64,000 nucleotides of DNA from Teredinibacter waterburyi (GTDB taxonomy: Bacteria > Pseudomonadota > Gammaproteobacteria > Pseudomonadales > Cellvibrionaceae): the NCBI RefSeq assembly GCF_001922985.1, contig NZ_MRUH01000045.1:62001-126000 (forward strand), in the 5' to 3' direction. Below, in pieces: positions 36,241 to 45,850 of this stretch. The notes under the pieces are model-generated. The model was not told the DNA's origin and searched no databases. It was given only the letters and a program-made list of their open reading frames with translations. The position numbers and the translations under genes were made by a program. The first letter of the stretch is position 1; the number at the start of each line of letters is the position of its first letter.

Positions 36241-37977
36241 ATGAAGAAACTCATCCAAAGGCGCAGCGCGAGCGTCACCTTCGACAATGCGGGCGCGCCG
36301 TTTGGTGAGCTTGCCCGTCGTGTATTAGCTAATCGAGACGTTGCCAGCCCTAAGCAAGTCGACTACCAACTGCGTCAGCTAGAATCCCCAGCGACGATGC
36401 TTGGGCTGCAAGCCGCATGTGATCTTTTGGTAGAGGCACTTCGCGAGCAAAAGCGTATTTGTATTCTGGGAGACTTTGATGCGGATGGCGCTACTAGTAC
36501 CACCTTGGCTGTGCGCTGTTTACGAGCATTTGGTTGTCGACATGTCGACTTTGTTGTGCCCAATCGATTCGAATATGGCTACGGCCTCACCCCTGAAATC
36601 GTCACCGTTATAGCCGCTCAGCGCCCGCAACTATTGATTACGGTTGACAATGGTATCGCCAGCGTCGATGGCGTTCGCGCTGCTCAGGCCTTGGGTATGC
36701 AGGTTATTGTTACCGACCACCACCTGCCGGGTCGCGAACTTCCCAGTGCCGAAGCCATCGTCAACCCCAACCAAGTCGGTTGCGAATTTGGCAGTAAAAA
36801 TCTCGCGGGTGTTGGGGTGATTTTTTATGTAATGAGCGCTTTACGCGCTCGTCTGAAAGCATTGGGTTGGTTTGATAAGGGGGATATCGCCGAGCCTAAA
36901 ATGGCAGACTGGTTAGACCTTGTTGCACTTGGCACTGTGGCCGACGTAGTGCCATTGGATCAGAATAATCGCGTGTTAGTTGCGCAGGGTTTAAAGCGAA
37001 TGCGCGCGGCACGCTGCGTTCCCGGTATTCAAGCGCTATTTGAAGTTGCCGGTAGACCGCTCAATAAAGTTACCGCTAGCGACTTAGGTTTTATTGCCGG
37101 GCCACGCTTGAACGCTGCAGGTCGTCTGGACGACATGGGGTTGGGGATTCGCTGTTTGTTGACCGACTCCATTGATGAGGCGCGCGGCTTAGCGCGCGAG
37201 CTAGATAGTTTGAATCGAGAGCGGCGCGCGATCGAAGGGTCGATGCAAGTTGAGGCGGTAAAGCTCTTGGATGATTTCGCGAGTAATGATGCCGACTGGC
37301 CGCTAGGGGTTTGCCTCTATAAAACCGACTGGCATCAGGGAGTGATTGGCATCCTAGCTTCTAGAATCAAAGACCGTCTGCATCGCCCCACTATCGTTTT
37401 TGCCGAAGATGGCGAAGGCCAGTTAAAAGGCTCAGGTCGCTCTATTAGCGGCGTTCATCTACGTGATGTGCTTGACCGAGTGGCCACGCAGAACCCCGGT
37501 TTACTAACCAAGTTTGGTGGTCATGCAATGGCCGCGGGATTGAGCCTTGCCCTGCAGGATTTAGATAGGTTTAAAACGGCGTTTGAACTTGCCGTCGGTG
37601 AGGCTTTGGGTTTTGTTGAGCCAGAGGCGAGTCTAGCGACGGATGGGGAGCTAGAGCAGGAAGATTTTGACCTGTCGGTCGCAAAGACATTGCAGGCGTT
37701 AGGGCCCTGGGGCCAAGCCTTTCCAGAGCCAAGTTTCGATGGTGAGTTCAGGTTGCTTCAGCAGCGGATCGTCGGAGAGAAACATCTAAAGCTGTTGGTT
37801 TCTCCGGCGGATTATTCTGGTGTGGCGATAGATGCTATTGCGTTTAATGTGGATCTCGACACTTGGCCAAACAATGATATTCAGTTTGCTCGTATCGTTT
37901 ATAAGTTGGCGATTAATGAATATCGTGGCGAAGAGAAGTTGCAGCTTTTGGTCGACTATCTTGAAGAGCTCGAATAG
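36241..37977 (+). CDS. recJ: Single-stranded-DNA-specific exonuclease RecJ
   Basis: 578 residues from the ATG at 36241 (MKKLIQRRS), close to the usual 577; an upstream in-frame start at 36172 would add 23 unlikely residues. DHH-family metal motifs are GDFDADGATST (about 77) and VTDHHLPG (about 155), with DHHA1 motifs FGGHAMAAGLSL near residue 425. It degrades 5' ssDNA in recombination and mismatch repair. In pseudomonads it is next to prfB; here 4 kb of other genes intervene. Confidence 0.95.
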   Translation: MKKLIQRRSASVTFDNAGAPFGELARRVLANRDVASPKQVDYQLRQLESPATMLGLQAACDLLVEALREQKRICILGDFDADGATSTTLAVRCLRAFGCRHVDFVVPNRFEYGYGLTPEIVTVIAAQRPQLLITVDNGIASVDGVRAAQALGMQVIVTDHHLPGRELPSAEAIVNPNQVGCEFGSKNLAGVGVIFYVMSALRARLKALGWFDKGDIAEPKMADWLDLVALGTVADVVPLDQNNRVLVAQGLKRMRAARCVPGIQALFEVAGRPLNKVTASDLGFIAGPRLNAAGRLDDMGLGIRCLLTDSIDEARGLARELDSLNRERRAIEGSMQVEAVKLLDDFASNDADWPLGVCLYKTDWHQGVIGILASRIKDRLHRPTIVFAEDGEGQLKGSGRSISGVHLRDVLDRVATQNPGLLTKFGGHAMAAGLSLALQDLDRFKTAFELAVGEALGFVEPEASLATDGELEQEDFDLSVAKTLQALGPWGQAFPEPSFDGEFRLLQQRIVGEKHLKLLVSPADYSGVAIDAIAFNVDLDTWPNNDIQFARIVYKLAINEYRGEEKLQLLVDYLEELE

Positions 37978-38045
37978 CTATGTGCGAGCTTGATAACGGT
38001 ATAGAAGGGGCTCGGGATAGGGCACGGCTAACAATGGGCTCCGTG

Positions 38046-38297
38046 TTAGGCGGTTTTCGCCCAGCCGGCATTATCCCAATTAACCCCAGCGCGGCGGCGT
38101 TCTACGTAGGCATATTCGGCCTTACCTGTGCGCGGGTGTAGATTGTGTCGAAAGTGGTGATGGCTGTCGCTAGACCCCATATATTCCCAGCAGCGGCCTA
38201 GGAATAGACAGATAGCATCGCCTTCATTAAGCGCATACTCACTTAACTCTTCCCACATTTGCATCCACTCGGGATGGTCGGCTTCCAAAAATTCCAC
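38046..38297 (-). CDS. Small conserved-looking protein of unknown function, 83 aa
   Basis: Rich in Trp, Tyr and His (WMQMWEELSEYALNEGDAICLFLGRCWEYMG, then SSDSHHHFRHNLHPRTG). No signal peptide or membrane segment. The compact aromatic composition argues for a real folded protein. I do not recognise the family. It is convergent with recJ. Confidence 0.65.
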   Translation of the reverse strand: MEFLEADHPEWMQMWEELSEYALNEGDAICLFLGRCWEYMGSSDSHHHFRHNLHPRTGKAEYAYVERRRAGVNWDNAGWAKTA

Positions 38298-38467
38298 AGG
38301 CAGAAACTCACTGAATGATTAGTATCAGTGAGTTATTCTAGTTTGTTAATCTTTGTTGTCAAGTTACCGTCTTATCCTATTGAAATAAAAGGATATTTTC
38401 TCATCTTTTCGTGGGCTTTTTAGTGTGGTGCCGGGATAGTGTTAGCAATGGGAAGTGTGGTCTTCTA

Positions 38468-38495
38468 GTTACTACCCTAAATTTAGGGCAGTAAC
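38468..38495. repeat. 28-bp near-perfect palindrome
   Basis: GTTACT-A-CCCTAAATTTAGGG-C-AGTAAC: 26 of 28 positions pair, with a perfect 14-bp core at 38475-38488. A related half-site (GGTGGTAAC) follows near 38505-38515. It lies downstream of the lipase gene and upstream of the 83-residue gene on the same strand. No T run follows, so it looks more like an operator than a terminator. Confidence 0.6.
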
Positions 38496-38556
38496 TATAT
38501 TTAAGGTGGTAACTATTATCTCTTTAATGGTGCTATGTCGTTAATCGTACTTAGCT

Positions 38557-41550
38557 TTATGGGCGTACGACTTCGGGATTAGCCACGATAGACCCATCCA
38601 CCACTCCATTAGATGCGAAGAACACCGCAATTTCACTGAGTAACTCATAGAAGGTAGCGGCGCTGGTGAACGGGTCTGCATCTGTATTACCAGCCGCAAC
38701 CGGAGTGCGGTGGCTACCTTCGGTAAAGCGTGTTACCAGTACTGCTGGCGTCTCGCTGGCGGTAGCGTTGATAGTACTTTCCGCGCCGGCTAAGGCTAGC
38801 AATGGCTCAGTTCCCGCGAGTGGGGCTGGAAAGTTGTCTATGACGAAGCCGTTGTTAAGCACTGCGTAAAGTGGTGAAATTTGCTCGCCCCAGATTGCAT
38901 CGGCGCCGTTGGGGATAACTTGATCAGAAGGGTAGCTGTCGTTGCCTTCACCTACAATTTCTGCGAACAAGACGCCGGTGTTAGAGTGCGCCAATGGTTT
39001 CACGAAATTGATTGGATCGACCGAATCAAGTACACCTTGAAATACGCTTAAGTAAGACTCTAGTCCCGAACGGCCCTGCACTAACTCCTCGCTTGCTGCT
39101 GCCAGTCCTTGCAAAATAGTGGCGCCAAAGGTTTCTGAGTTGACCAGTAACCGCGGCACACCGCCACCGGCAAATAGCGGCGCGACAGCCTGAATGCGTG
39201 GCAGTGCGGAGAAGGGACTGGCTTGCACGGCGGTGTTGTTGTTGACCGCAGCGAAGGTGATAGCGGTAATGCCTCCAAGCGAGTGACCGACTAGATAGAC
39301 GCGGTTGGGATCAATATCATTGGCGGTACCATCACCATCGATATCCATGGATGCAATCGATGCGTTGAGGTTAAGCAGATCAAGAATCGCCTGACGCATA
39401 CTGTCGCGTGAAACTTCAAAGTTCTTGAGGTTGATAAACAGGCTACCGGAATCACCGAAACCGCCGTCGTAACTCATGGCTATAGAGTTGGCTTCTGCGT
39501 CGGAGCTGTAGTCGTAATGGCGTTCGATAAGATCAGCTGCGGGCTCGGTCGCTAAGTTAGCTTGTGGAGGGTAGTTGGGGTCGGTAACACTGCGAATATA
39601 GGGCGAAACAGCGCTGCCGCTGGGGGTAATACCGTGCAAGGGCTGATCTATCGCCAGTGTCGCAAAACAGGGTAGTCCAGATGGCCCGCTGAGGTCGCCG
39701 TGAACACAGGCGAAAGCGAGGGCATCAGCCATGGGGATGGAGGTGCTGCGATCACCGGTAATACCATGCATAAATATAACGACAGGCCAGCCGTTAGCGG
39801 GCTTGGTTACGCCAAAGTTACTTAGCGTGGTTGCTTCTGGCAGTGTTGCCATAACGGGTATGGTTACGTCGGCCCGCTTCGCGGGGAAAGGGAAGCGATA
39901 GGTGGTTCTGTCTGACGGTGGTGTCGAGCCGAGCTCGTTACCTTTGGCCATATCGAGAATAAGACCGACGCCGTCAGCATCGGCTTGCCAGCGACTTGAG
40001 GTTACCGCACTGCCGTCGCCGCTAGGCGTCGCCTGATATAAGGGCAGGTTAATCTGCCCTTGGTAAAGTAGCGCTGGCGCTAGTTGGTTGCGAGGGTGGC
40101 TTTCGTCTTCGCCTTCAGCTGCGGGGCCGTATAGGGCGTCGCCAACAGGATCTACTCGATAAAAACTGCTACTGCGTGCGGCGGGTACCGGAAAGAGTGA
40201 ATTAACGGGTGTGCCGGCAGCGTTGGCGAGCGCGGCAACGCTGCCGACGGCTTCGGTTGCTATATCCACATAGGGTTCTGCGTCGCCAGATTCAGCACTG
40301 CCGCTGTTGTGCACGCTGATGGCCGCTTCTGCGGCAGCGCGCTGCATAATATGCGCGGCCGTTGCATCGCTAGCGATAGTGGCGTAGTCGGCACCGTTAG
40401 CAATCGCGGCTGCAATACCGGCGTTATACAAAGGGTTGGGCTGATCGCCGGGCAGTATGGGCTGAGTTAGCAAAACATTCAGTGTGGAATTGATTGCGCC
40501 TTCGGTAATGGATGTGGCTGCGCTATTGTCACCACTGAGGTTATAGGTGCCAGAGACGAGCTTAACGATTGCGTCTTGCTTATAGCTAGTACGGAGATTC
40601 TTTTCGAAGAAGGTTTCTGGCGCAGCTAAGCTCGTTAAGATGCTGTCAGTGCCGCCCGTAGTGAAGGTGAGGGTAAGGATGATGTCGTCGGAACTGGGCG
40701 CTGTTGCGCTAATACCGGCTGCATCGAACACTTGTCCCATAAAACCAAAATAGCCCGCAGCTAAACGTTCCCATGACTGAATGGCGTCCCGCAGGCCATC
40801 TAGCCCTAATTGGCCGAGATTGGAGTTATCATCGCGAATGTAATCATAGGCGGTCGATGGGTAGACTTTGTTGCCGTTGAAGTCTTGTAGCTTGGTGATT
40901 ACCACTAAATATTTTGTTTCGGCTTGTAGCGGCGTAAGCGGCGAAATGCGTAGGGTGTTATAAACGCCGTTATCTAGGCTCAATATTTCCGCGCGTAGAG
41001 CCGGGGTGGCGAGTGCGGCAAGGGTGCCGATATCACCGCTGGCGACGGCGGCTTGGTATGCGGCAGCTTCGCTAAATGTCGGCACTTCGATACTGGTGCC
41101 GCCCAGTGATGCTTGTAGTAGTGAGTCGCCACTGGGGAAGGTAAGCGGTAGCAAAAAGACGTTTTGGTTTGGATTTGGAATAATGGCCGAGTCTACTTGG
41201 ATAAAGCTTCGCGCATCCAAAACTTGAGATGTGTCCAGCGGGCCGGAGAAGCTGATGTCGAAGGGAGCCGCTACTGAGTTGCCGTCAAGCGCATCAATAC
41301 CACTAATGACGGGATTGGCTGGATCGGAACCAGCGAACATCGTGCCGTCGGCGAGTGTTTCGCTACTAAACAAGAGGTCATTAGGGATCGGCAAATCGCT
41401 GGTGGCGGGACTAAATACCACGTAAGTGCGGGCCGATGGCGCGGGCTCGCCGTTTGCTGTCATTTGCCCAGTATCATCCTCGTGACTAGAGCACGCCGTT
41501 AAACTGAGTAGCGACGCCAACAAAAGCGCTGTAAGGCTGTTTCTGACCAT
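38557..41550 (-). CDS. Extracellular lipase/esterase lipoprotein (Pla-1/cef or VolA-like)
   Basis: 997 residues. The signal peptide ends in the lipobox LTAC (Cys 20) with Ser at +2, giving an outer-membrane lipoprotein. The large N-terminal region matches the bacterial virulence-factor lipase N domain: FSPATSDLPIPNDLLFS, then FDISFSGPLDTSQV, and SPLTPLQAETKYLVVIT. The alpha/beta-hydrolase core has VVIFMHGITGDRST (oxyanion region) and the nucleophile elbow VGHSLGGITA near residue 755, with a possible His in EGSHRTPV near the C-terminus. It probably hydrolyses lipids or esters at the cell surface. Confidence 0.85.
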   Translation of the reverse strand: MVRNSLTALLLASLLSLTACSSHEDDTGQMTANGEPAPSARTYVVFSPATSDLPIPNDLLFSSETLADGTMFAGSDPANPVISGIDALDGNSVAAPFDISFSGPLDTSQVLDARSFIQVDSAIIPNPNQNVFLLPLTFPSGDSLLQASLGGTSIEVPTFSEAAAYQAAVASGDIGTLAALATPALRAEILSLDNGVYNTLRISPLTPLQAETKYLVVITKLQDFNGNKVYPSTAYDYIRDDNSNLGQLGLDGLRDAIQSWERLAAGYFGFMGQVFDAAGISATAPSSDDIILTLTFTTGGTDSILTSLAAPETFFEKNLRTSYKQDAIVKLVSGTYNLSGDNSAATSITEGAINSTLNVLLTQPILPGDQPNPLYNAGIAAAIANGADYATIASDATAAHIMQRAAAEAAISVHNSGSAESGDAEPYVDIATEAVGSVAALANAAGTPVNSLFPVPAARSSSFYRVDPVGDALYGPAAEGEDESHPRNQLAPALLYQGQINLPLYQATPSGDGSAVTSSRWQADADGVGLILDMAKGNELGSTPPSDRTTYRFPFPAKRADVTIPVMATLPEATTLSNFGVTKPANGWPVVIFMHGITGDRSTSIPMADALAFACVHGDLSGPSGLPCFATLAIDQPLHGITPSGSAVSPYIRSVTDPNYPPQANLATEPAADLIERHYDYSSDAEANSIAMSYDGGFGDSGSLFINLKNFEVSRDSMRQAILDLLNLNASIASMDIDGDGTANDIDPNRVYLVGHSLGGITAITFAAVNNNTAVQASPFSALPRIQAVAPLFAGGGVPRLLVNSETFGATILQGLAAASEELVQGRSGLESYLSVFQGVLDSVDPINFVKPLAHSNTGVLFAEIVGEGNDSYPSDQVIPNGADAIWGEQISPLYAVLNNGFVIDNFPAPLAGTEPLLALAGAESTINATASETPAVLVTRFTEGSHRTPVAAGNTDADPFTSAATFYELLSEIAVFFASNGVVDGSIVANPEVVRP

Positions 41551-42115
41551 GGGTAATACCTCTGACCTGTTGTCTCTTCGATCTTTCTTGGCAAGATCTA
41601 TTATTCTTGTAGCGCCATCGCGCGGACTTCATTCTATTAGTGTAGCCTGCCTCAGCCGTCGGTACAGGCGAGGCCACTATCTTTATATCGTTATTGTCGT
41701 TCTTTATTCTCGTTTTTTCGTGTGCCTTTTTCGGCTATCTATCGCAAAGGGAAAATGGCGACACACCCAGCTAAGTGACTGCCTAGCGTCGCGAGCCAAA
41801 ATTGAATTCAGCTGCGAATAGTAGCAGTCGCAACATATTTGTCGAGGGCCTAGTGGGCAATTCTTGCAGCTTTAATAGGGTTTTTCGACAACAGGATATT
41901 ATCCGGTCACTTATCAGTGCTTTATCTGTAGTTCCATCCTGATGGACTCAGGGTTGATCTAAGGCTGCTTCAAGACTGAGCTGTCGCTATCAATGACGCA
42001 TAAGGCATCGTCGCAAGGCCGAGGCGCACGCCGCAGTCCCTAGAGTTGTAGGCGGCTCTAGGGTACAATGCGCGCGCATTTTCACCCCTAGAATTTAACC
42101 GTTTTGAGAACCCTA
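41551..42115. other. Intergenic region between the lipase gene and prfB
   Basis: About 565 bases. The right end holds a probable prfB promoter: TACAAT at 42064-42069 with a GCGCGCGC discriminator, but no good -35. No RNA gene, repeat or ORF with a ribosome binding site is evident. Confidence 0.45.
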
Positions 42116-43211
42116 ATGGAAATTAATCCTCTGCTAAATCACTTGTCGGATCTTCAGTCGCGCACCGACGTGCTTAGGGGGTATCTTTGAATACCCAGAG
42201 AAAAAAGAACGCTTAGCAGAAGTTGAACTGGAATTAGCCGAACCCAGCGTTTGGGATGACCCAAAGCGAGCTCAGGAATTAGGCCGCGAGCGTGCCTCCC
42301 TAGAGTTAGTTGTTGAAACTATCGAAGAGCTGCATCAAGGTGTCGCGGACTGTCGCGAATTAATTGAAATGGCCGTCGCCGAAGACGATGCAGACAGTAT
42401 TGCCGAGGTAGAGAGCGAAGCTCAAGCCTTAGATGCAAAGCTAGCCATATTGGAGTTTCGCCGGATGTTTTCTGGCGAGATGGACCCGAACAATGCCTAT
42501 CTGGATATTCAGTCCGGTTCCGGCGGCACCGAAGCGCAAGATTGGGCCGAGATGATGTTGCGCATGTATTTGCGCTGGGGTGATGACAAAGGCTTTAAAA
42601 CGACACTTGAAGAAGCCTCTGCGGGTGACGTGGCGGGGATCAAAAGCGCGACCATCCGTTTTGAAGGCGACTACGCTTTTGGCTGGCTTCGCACCGAAAC
42701 CGGTGTGCATCGTTTAGTGCGTAAATCGCCGTTCGATTCCGGTAGTCGTCGTCACACGTCTTTTGCTTCAGTTTTTGTGTCTCCGGAAATTTCTGACGAT
42801 ATTGAAATTGATATCAACCCCGCCGATTTGCGTGTAGACACCTATCGCGCAAGTGGCGCTGGCGGTCAGCACGTTAACAAAACTGATTCGGCGGTACGTA
42901 TTACCCACGAGCCTTCTGGTGTTGTTGTGCAGTGCCAGAGTGAGCGCTCACAGCATTCAAACCGCGATAAGGCGATGAAAATGTTACGTGCTCGTATGTA
43001 TGAACAGGAATTGTTGAAACGCAATTCAGAAAAGCAGGCGCTCGAAGACAGCAAGTCCGACATCGGTTGGGGCAGCCAAATTCGCTCCTACGTATTAGAT
43101 GATCAGCGCATTAAAGATTTGCGTACCGGTGTGCAAACCAGCAACTGCCAAGCGGTGCTGGATGGCAATCTAGATGATTTTATTGAGGCGAGCTTAAAAG
43201 CGGGTTTGTAA
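42116..43211 (+). CDS. prfB: Peptide chain release factor 2, with programmed +1 frameshift
   Basis: The zero frame begins at ATG 42116 and meets TGA at 42188-42190 as codon 25. The surrounding AGGGGGTATCTTTGA is the classic autoregulatory site: a Shine-Dalgarno-like AGGGGG, slippery CTT, then the RF2-dependent stop. A +1 shift resumes at GAA (42189) and continues to 43211, giving a protein of about 364 residues. The GGQ motif is in [17 protein letters not shown], and the SPF stop-codon recognition tripeptide is in [13 protein letters not shown]2 shortage increases the shift. lysS follows. Confidence 0.97.
42175..42190 (+). promoter_or_regulatory. RF2 programmed frameshift signal
   Basis: AGGGGG-TAT-CTT-TGA: the internal Shine-Dalgarno-like element, slippery CTT codon and in-frame UGA, identical in arrangement to the enterobacterial signal. 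The base after the stop is A rather than C. Confidence 0.95.
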
Positions 43212-43304
43212 CGCGTTTTAGAGGCTGCTATTTACCGATTGATTGATAAGCGTATTTATCGAACCCCAAATTGAAATTGATACCAGGTTAGGAATTTAAT
43301 ACCC

Positions 43305-44819
43305 ATGAGCAAGCAACCACAGAACGACGTGCCACAAGATGAAAACAAGCTGATTGCCGAGCGTCGCGCCAAGTTGGCCGTACTGCGTGAACAGGGTAAT
43401 GCCTTCCCCAACGACTTTCGTCCAGAGCATAAAGCACAAGAGCTGCAAGACCAGTTTGGTGAAGAAAGCAAAGAGGCGCTTGCCGAGCAGGCAATGGTAA
43501 AAAGTGTCGCGGGGCGTTTAATTCGCAACCGTGGAGCTTTTCTTGCAATTCAAGATGGCAGTGGCGTTATTCAACTTTACGTAACCAAGGAAGCGCGGCC
43601 ATTTGTTAAAACGCTGGACCTAGGTGACATAGTCGCGGCGAAAGGCGTGTTGCATAAATCCGGTATGGGCGACCTCTATGTGAGTTTGGATGAATACCAA
43701 CTGCTAACCAAAGCACTGCGACCGCTACCGGATAAATTCCACGGCCTCGCCGACCAGGAAATTCGCTACCGTCAGCGCTACGTCGATTTAATTACTAACC
43801 CTGAAGTGCGCAACACCTTTATTTTACGCTCGAAGATCGTACAGTTTATTCGCGACTATTTAAATTCTCGCGATTTTCTTGAGGTGGAAACACCTATGCT
43901 GCAAGCCATTCCCGGCGGTGCTACCGCACGTCCGTTTGAGACCTTTCACAACGCACTGGATATCGATATGTTTTTGCGCATCGCGCCAGAATTGTATTTG
44001 AAGCGTTTGGTTGTTGGCGGATTTGAGCGGGTATATGAGATCAACCGCAATTTCCGCAACGAAGGTTTGTCGACCCGTCACAACCCAGAATTTACCATGC
44101 TGGAATTTTATCAGGCCTATGCCGACTACCAAGACTTGATGGATCTCACCGAAGACATGCTGCGAAACCTAGCGCAACAGGTGATGGGCTCTACTAAAAT
44201 TGCCAACACCAAACCAGCGAAAGGCGATGCCGAACCTGAAGTGGTAACCTACGATTTCGCCCAGCCATTCATACGTCTATCGGTATTTGATTCGATCTTG
44301 CAGTACAACCCCACACTTTCTGCTGCCGATATAGATAACATCGAAAGCGCTAAAAAAGTGGCTAAGGATTTAGGCGTTGCCTTAAAGGACAACTGGGGAT
44401 TAGGTAAAATTCAAATCGAAATTTTTGAAGCCACCGTTGAACACCGTTTAGAGCAGCCAACCTTTATCACCAAGTACCCCACAGAAGTTTCGCCACTAGC
44501 GCGTCGCAGCGATAATGATCCGTTTGTTACCGACCGCTTCGAATTTTTCGTTGGCGGCCGCGAAATTGCCAACGGCTTCTCCGAGCTTAACGATGCCGAA
44601 GATCAGGCTGAGCGTTTTAAAGCGCAGGTTGCTGAGAAAGATGCCGGTGACGACGAGGCGATGCACTACGATGCCGACTACGTGCGAGCACTTGAGTACG
44701 GTATGCCACCCACCGCAGGCGAAGGTATTGGCATCGATCGTTTGGTTATGCTGTTAACCGACTCTCCGTCGATTCGCGATGTACTGTTGTTTCCTCATAT
44801 GCGGCCAGAAAAAGTATAG
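43305..44819 (+). CDS. lysS: Lysyl-tRNA synthetase, class II
   Basis: 504 residues. An N-terminal OB-fold anticodon-binding domain (about 60-150) is followed by the class II core: motif 2 in [26 protein letters not shown] and motif 3 in [13 protein letters not shown]. It charges tRNA-Lys. Located 93 bases after prfB, the order found across gammaproteobacteria. Confidence 0.97.
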   Translation: MSKQPQNDVPQDENKLIAERRAKLAVLREQGNAFPNDFRPEHKAQELQDQFGEESKEALAEQAMVKSVAGRLIRNRGAFLAIQDGSGVIQLYVTKEARPFVKTLDLGDIVAAKGVLHKSGMGDLYVSLDEYQLLTKALRPLPDKFHGLADQEIRYRQRYVDLITNPEVRNTFILRSKIVQFIRDYLNSRDFLEVETPMLQAIPGGATARPFETFHNALDIDMFLRIAPELYLKRLVVGGFERVYEINRNFRNEGLSTRHNPEFTMLEFYQAYADYQDLMDLTEDMLRNLAQQVMGSTKIANTKPAKGDAEPEVVTYDFAQPFIRLSVFDSILQYNPTLSAADIDNIESAKKVAKDLGVALKDNWGLGKIQIEIFEATVEHRLEQPTFITKYPTEVSPLARRSDNDPFVTDRFEFFVGGREIANGFSELNDAEDQAERFKAQVAEKDAGDDEAMHYDADYVRALEYGMPPTAGEGIGIDRLVMLLTDSPSIRDVLLFPHMRPEKV

Positions 44820-44831
44820 GCCGTTAGCATT

Positions 44832-45521
44832 ATGCCAATAGCGACCAAGGGTAAGCTCGACGATAGCTGGCTGTTGCATTTAGGCGCAGAGTTTGATCAG
44901 CCCTATATGCAACAGCTGCGCGAGTTTCTGAAGCAAGAGAAGGTCGCCGGTAAAACGCTCTACCCGAGCGGTGCCAAACTATTCAACGCTTTTAATTCAA
45001 CCCCGTTCGAGAAGGTTAAAGTCGTGATACTTGGGCAAGACCCGTATCACGGCCCTGGTCAAGCTCACGGTTTGTGTTTTTCCGTGCAGCGAGGTGTTGC
45101 AACGCCACCATCGTTAAAAAACATTTACAAAGAACTCGCCACTGATCTAGGCATTCCCACGCCGCCGCACGGTTGCTTACAGGCCTGGGCAGAGCAGGGG
45201 GTGCTGCTGTTAAATGCCACCCTTACCGTGGAGCAGGGCAACGCAGGCTCGCACCAGCGCCGTGGTTGGGAAGTGTTCACCGACGCTGCAATCGCGGCAT
45301 TGTCGGAGCATCGTGAAAATCTCGTGTTTTTTCTTTGGGGTAGTTATGCTCAGAAAAAAGGCCAAGTTATCGATGCTAGTCGTCATTGTGTTCTCCAGTC
45401 TCCACACCCGTCCCCCCTGTCTGCGCATCGCGGATTTTTCGGTAATCATCATTTCTCTCTAGCTAACCAATATTTAGTACAAAAGGGTATATCACCTATT
45501 GATTGGTCGATTCCCGATTAG
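44832..45521 (+). CDS. ung: Uracil-DNA glycosylase
   Basis: 229 residues of family 1. The water-activating motif is [16 protein letters not shown], and the His motif is [13 protein letters not shown]. Removes uracil from DNA in base excision repair. Starts 12 bases after lysS and may be co-transcribed. Confidence 0.97.
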   Translation: MPIATKGKLDDSWLLHLGAEFDQPYMQQLREFLKQEKVAGKTLYPSGAKLFNAFNSTPFEKVKVVILGQDPYHGPGQAHGLCFSVQRGVATPPSLKNIYKELATDLGIPTPPHGCLQAWAEQGVLLLNATLTVEQGNAGSHQRRGWEVFTDAAIAALSEHRENLVFFLWGSYAQKKGQVIDASRHCVLQSPHPSPLSAHRGFFGNHHFSLANQYLVQKGISPIDWSIPD

Positions 45522-45850
45522 GTTCTGTCATTTTCCATCTTATATCTTTATGCCTATAGTTTTGATTGTGTAACAACTCCTTCACTATAACCCTCTGAAT
45601 ATTAAGGGTGTTGCCTACTTTTCCCGCCAAACAAAAACTAAATTCGGTAAGTCGAACCACTCCTTGACGTGGATCAATCGTCAAGATTTCTTGTCGCGCG
45701 TCCCTTCCCTATAATAAGAATCAAAGAAAGCGAGAATGATCTTAGGTTTATCCACTTATGAACGTAGTTATTTTTCTAGTGGTTAAGTCGACAAAGTTCT
45801 TCTTTTGCTTGGCAACGAATTTGAAACACTTCACATGGGAGAAGTAGACA
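45522..45850. other. pckA upstream region
   Basis: About 330 bases holding the FNR-like box, a perfect TATAAT at 45710-45715 without a clear -35 (consistent with activator dependence), and an untranslated leader of about 130 bases ending in a purine-rich ribosome binding site. No leader ORF or riboswitch was recognised. Confidence 0.5.
45664..45685. promoter_or_regulatory. FNR/ANR-like box and inverted repeat upstream of pckA
   Basis: TTGAC-GTGG-ATCAA at 45664-45677 matches 9 of 10 fixed positions of the FNR/ANR site TTGAT-N4-ATCAA. The same stretch contains CTTGACG/CGTCAAG as a perfect 7-bp inverted repeat (45663-45669 and 45679-45685). A TATAAT lies at 45710-45715, so a factor bound here would sit near -40 of a pckA promoter. 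Confidence 0.5.

Noticed and set aside
41549-41821. 90-codon frame upstream of the lipase gene
   Set aside because: Overlaps the lipase start on the opposite strand, lacks a ribosome binding site, and has a low-quality composition.
42369-43211. prfB read as a truncated gene or pseudogene starting at 42369
   Set aside because: The missing N-terminus is supplied by the upstream zero frame through the programmed +1 frameshift.
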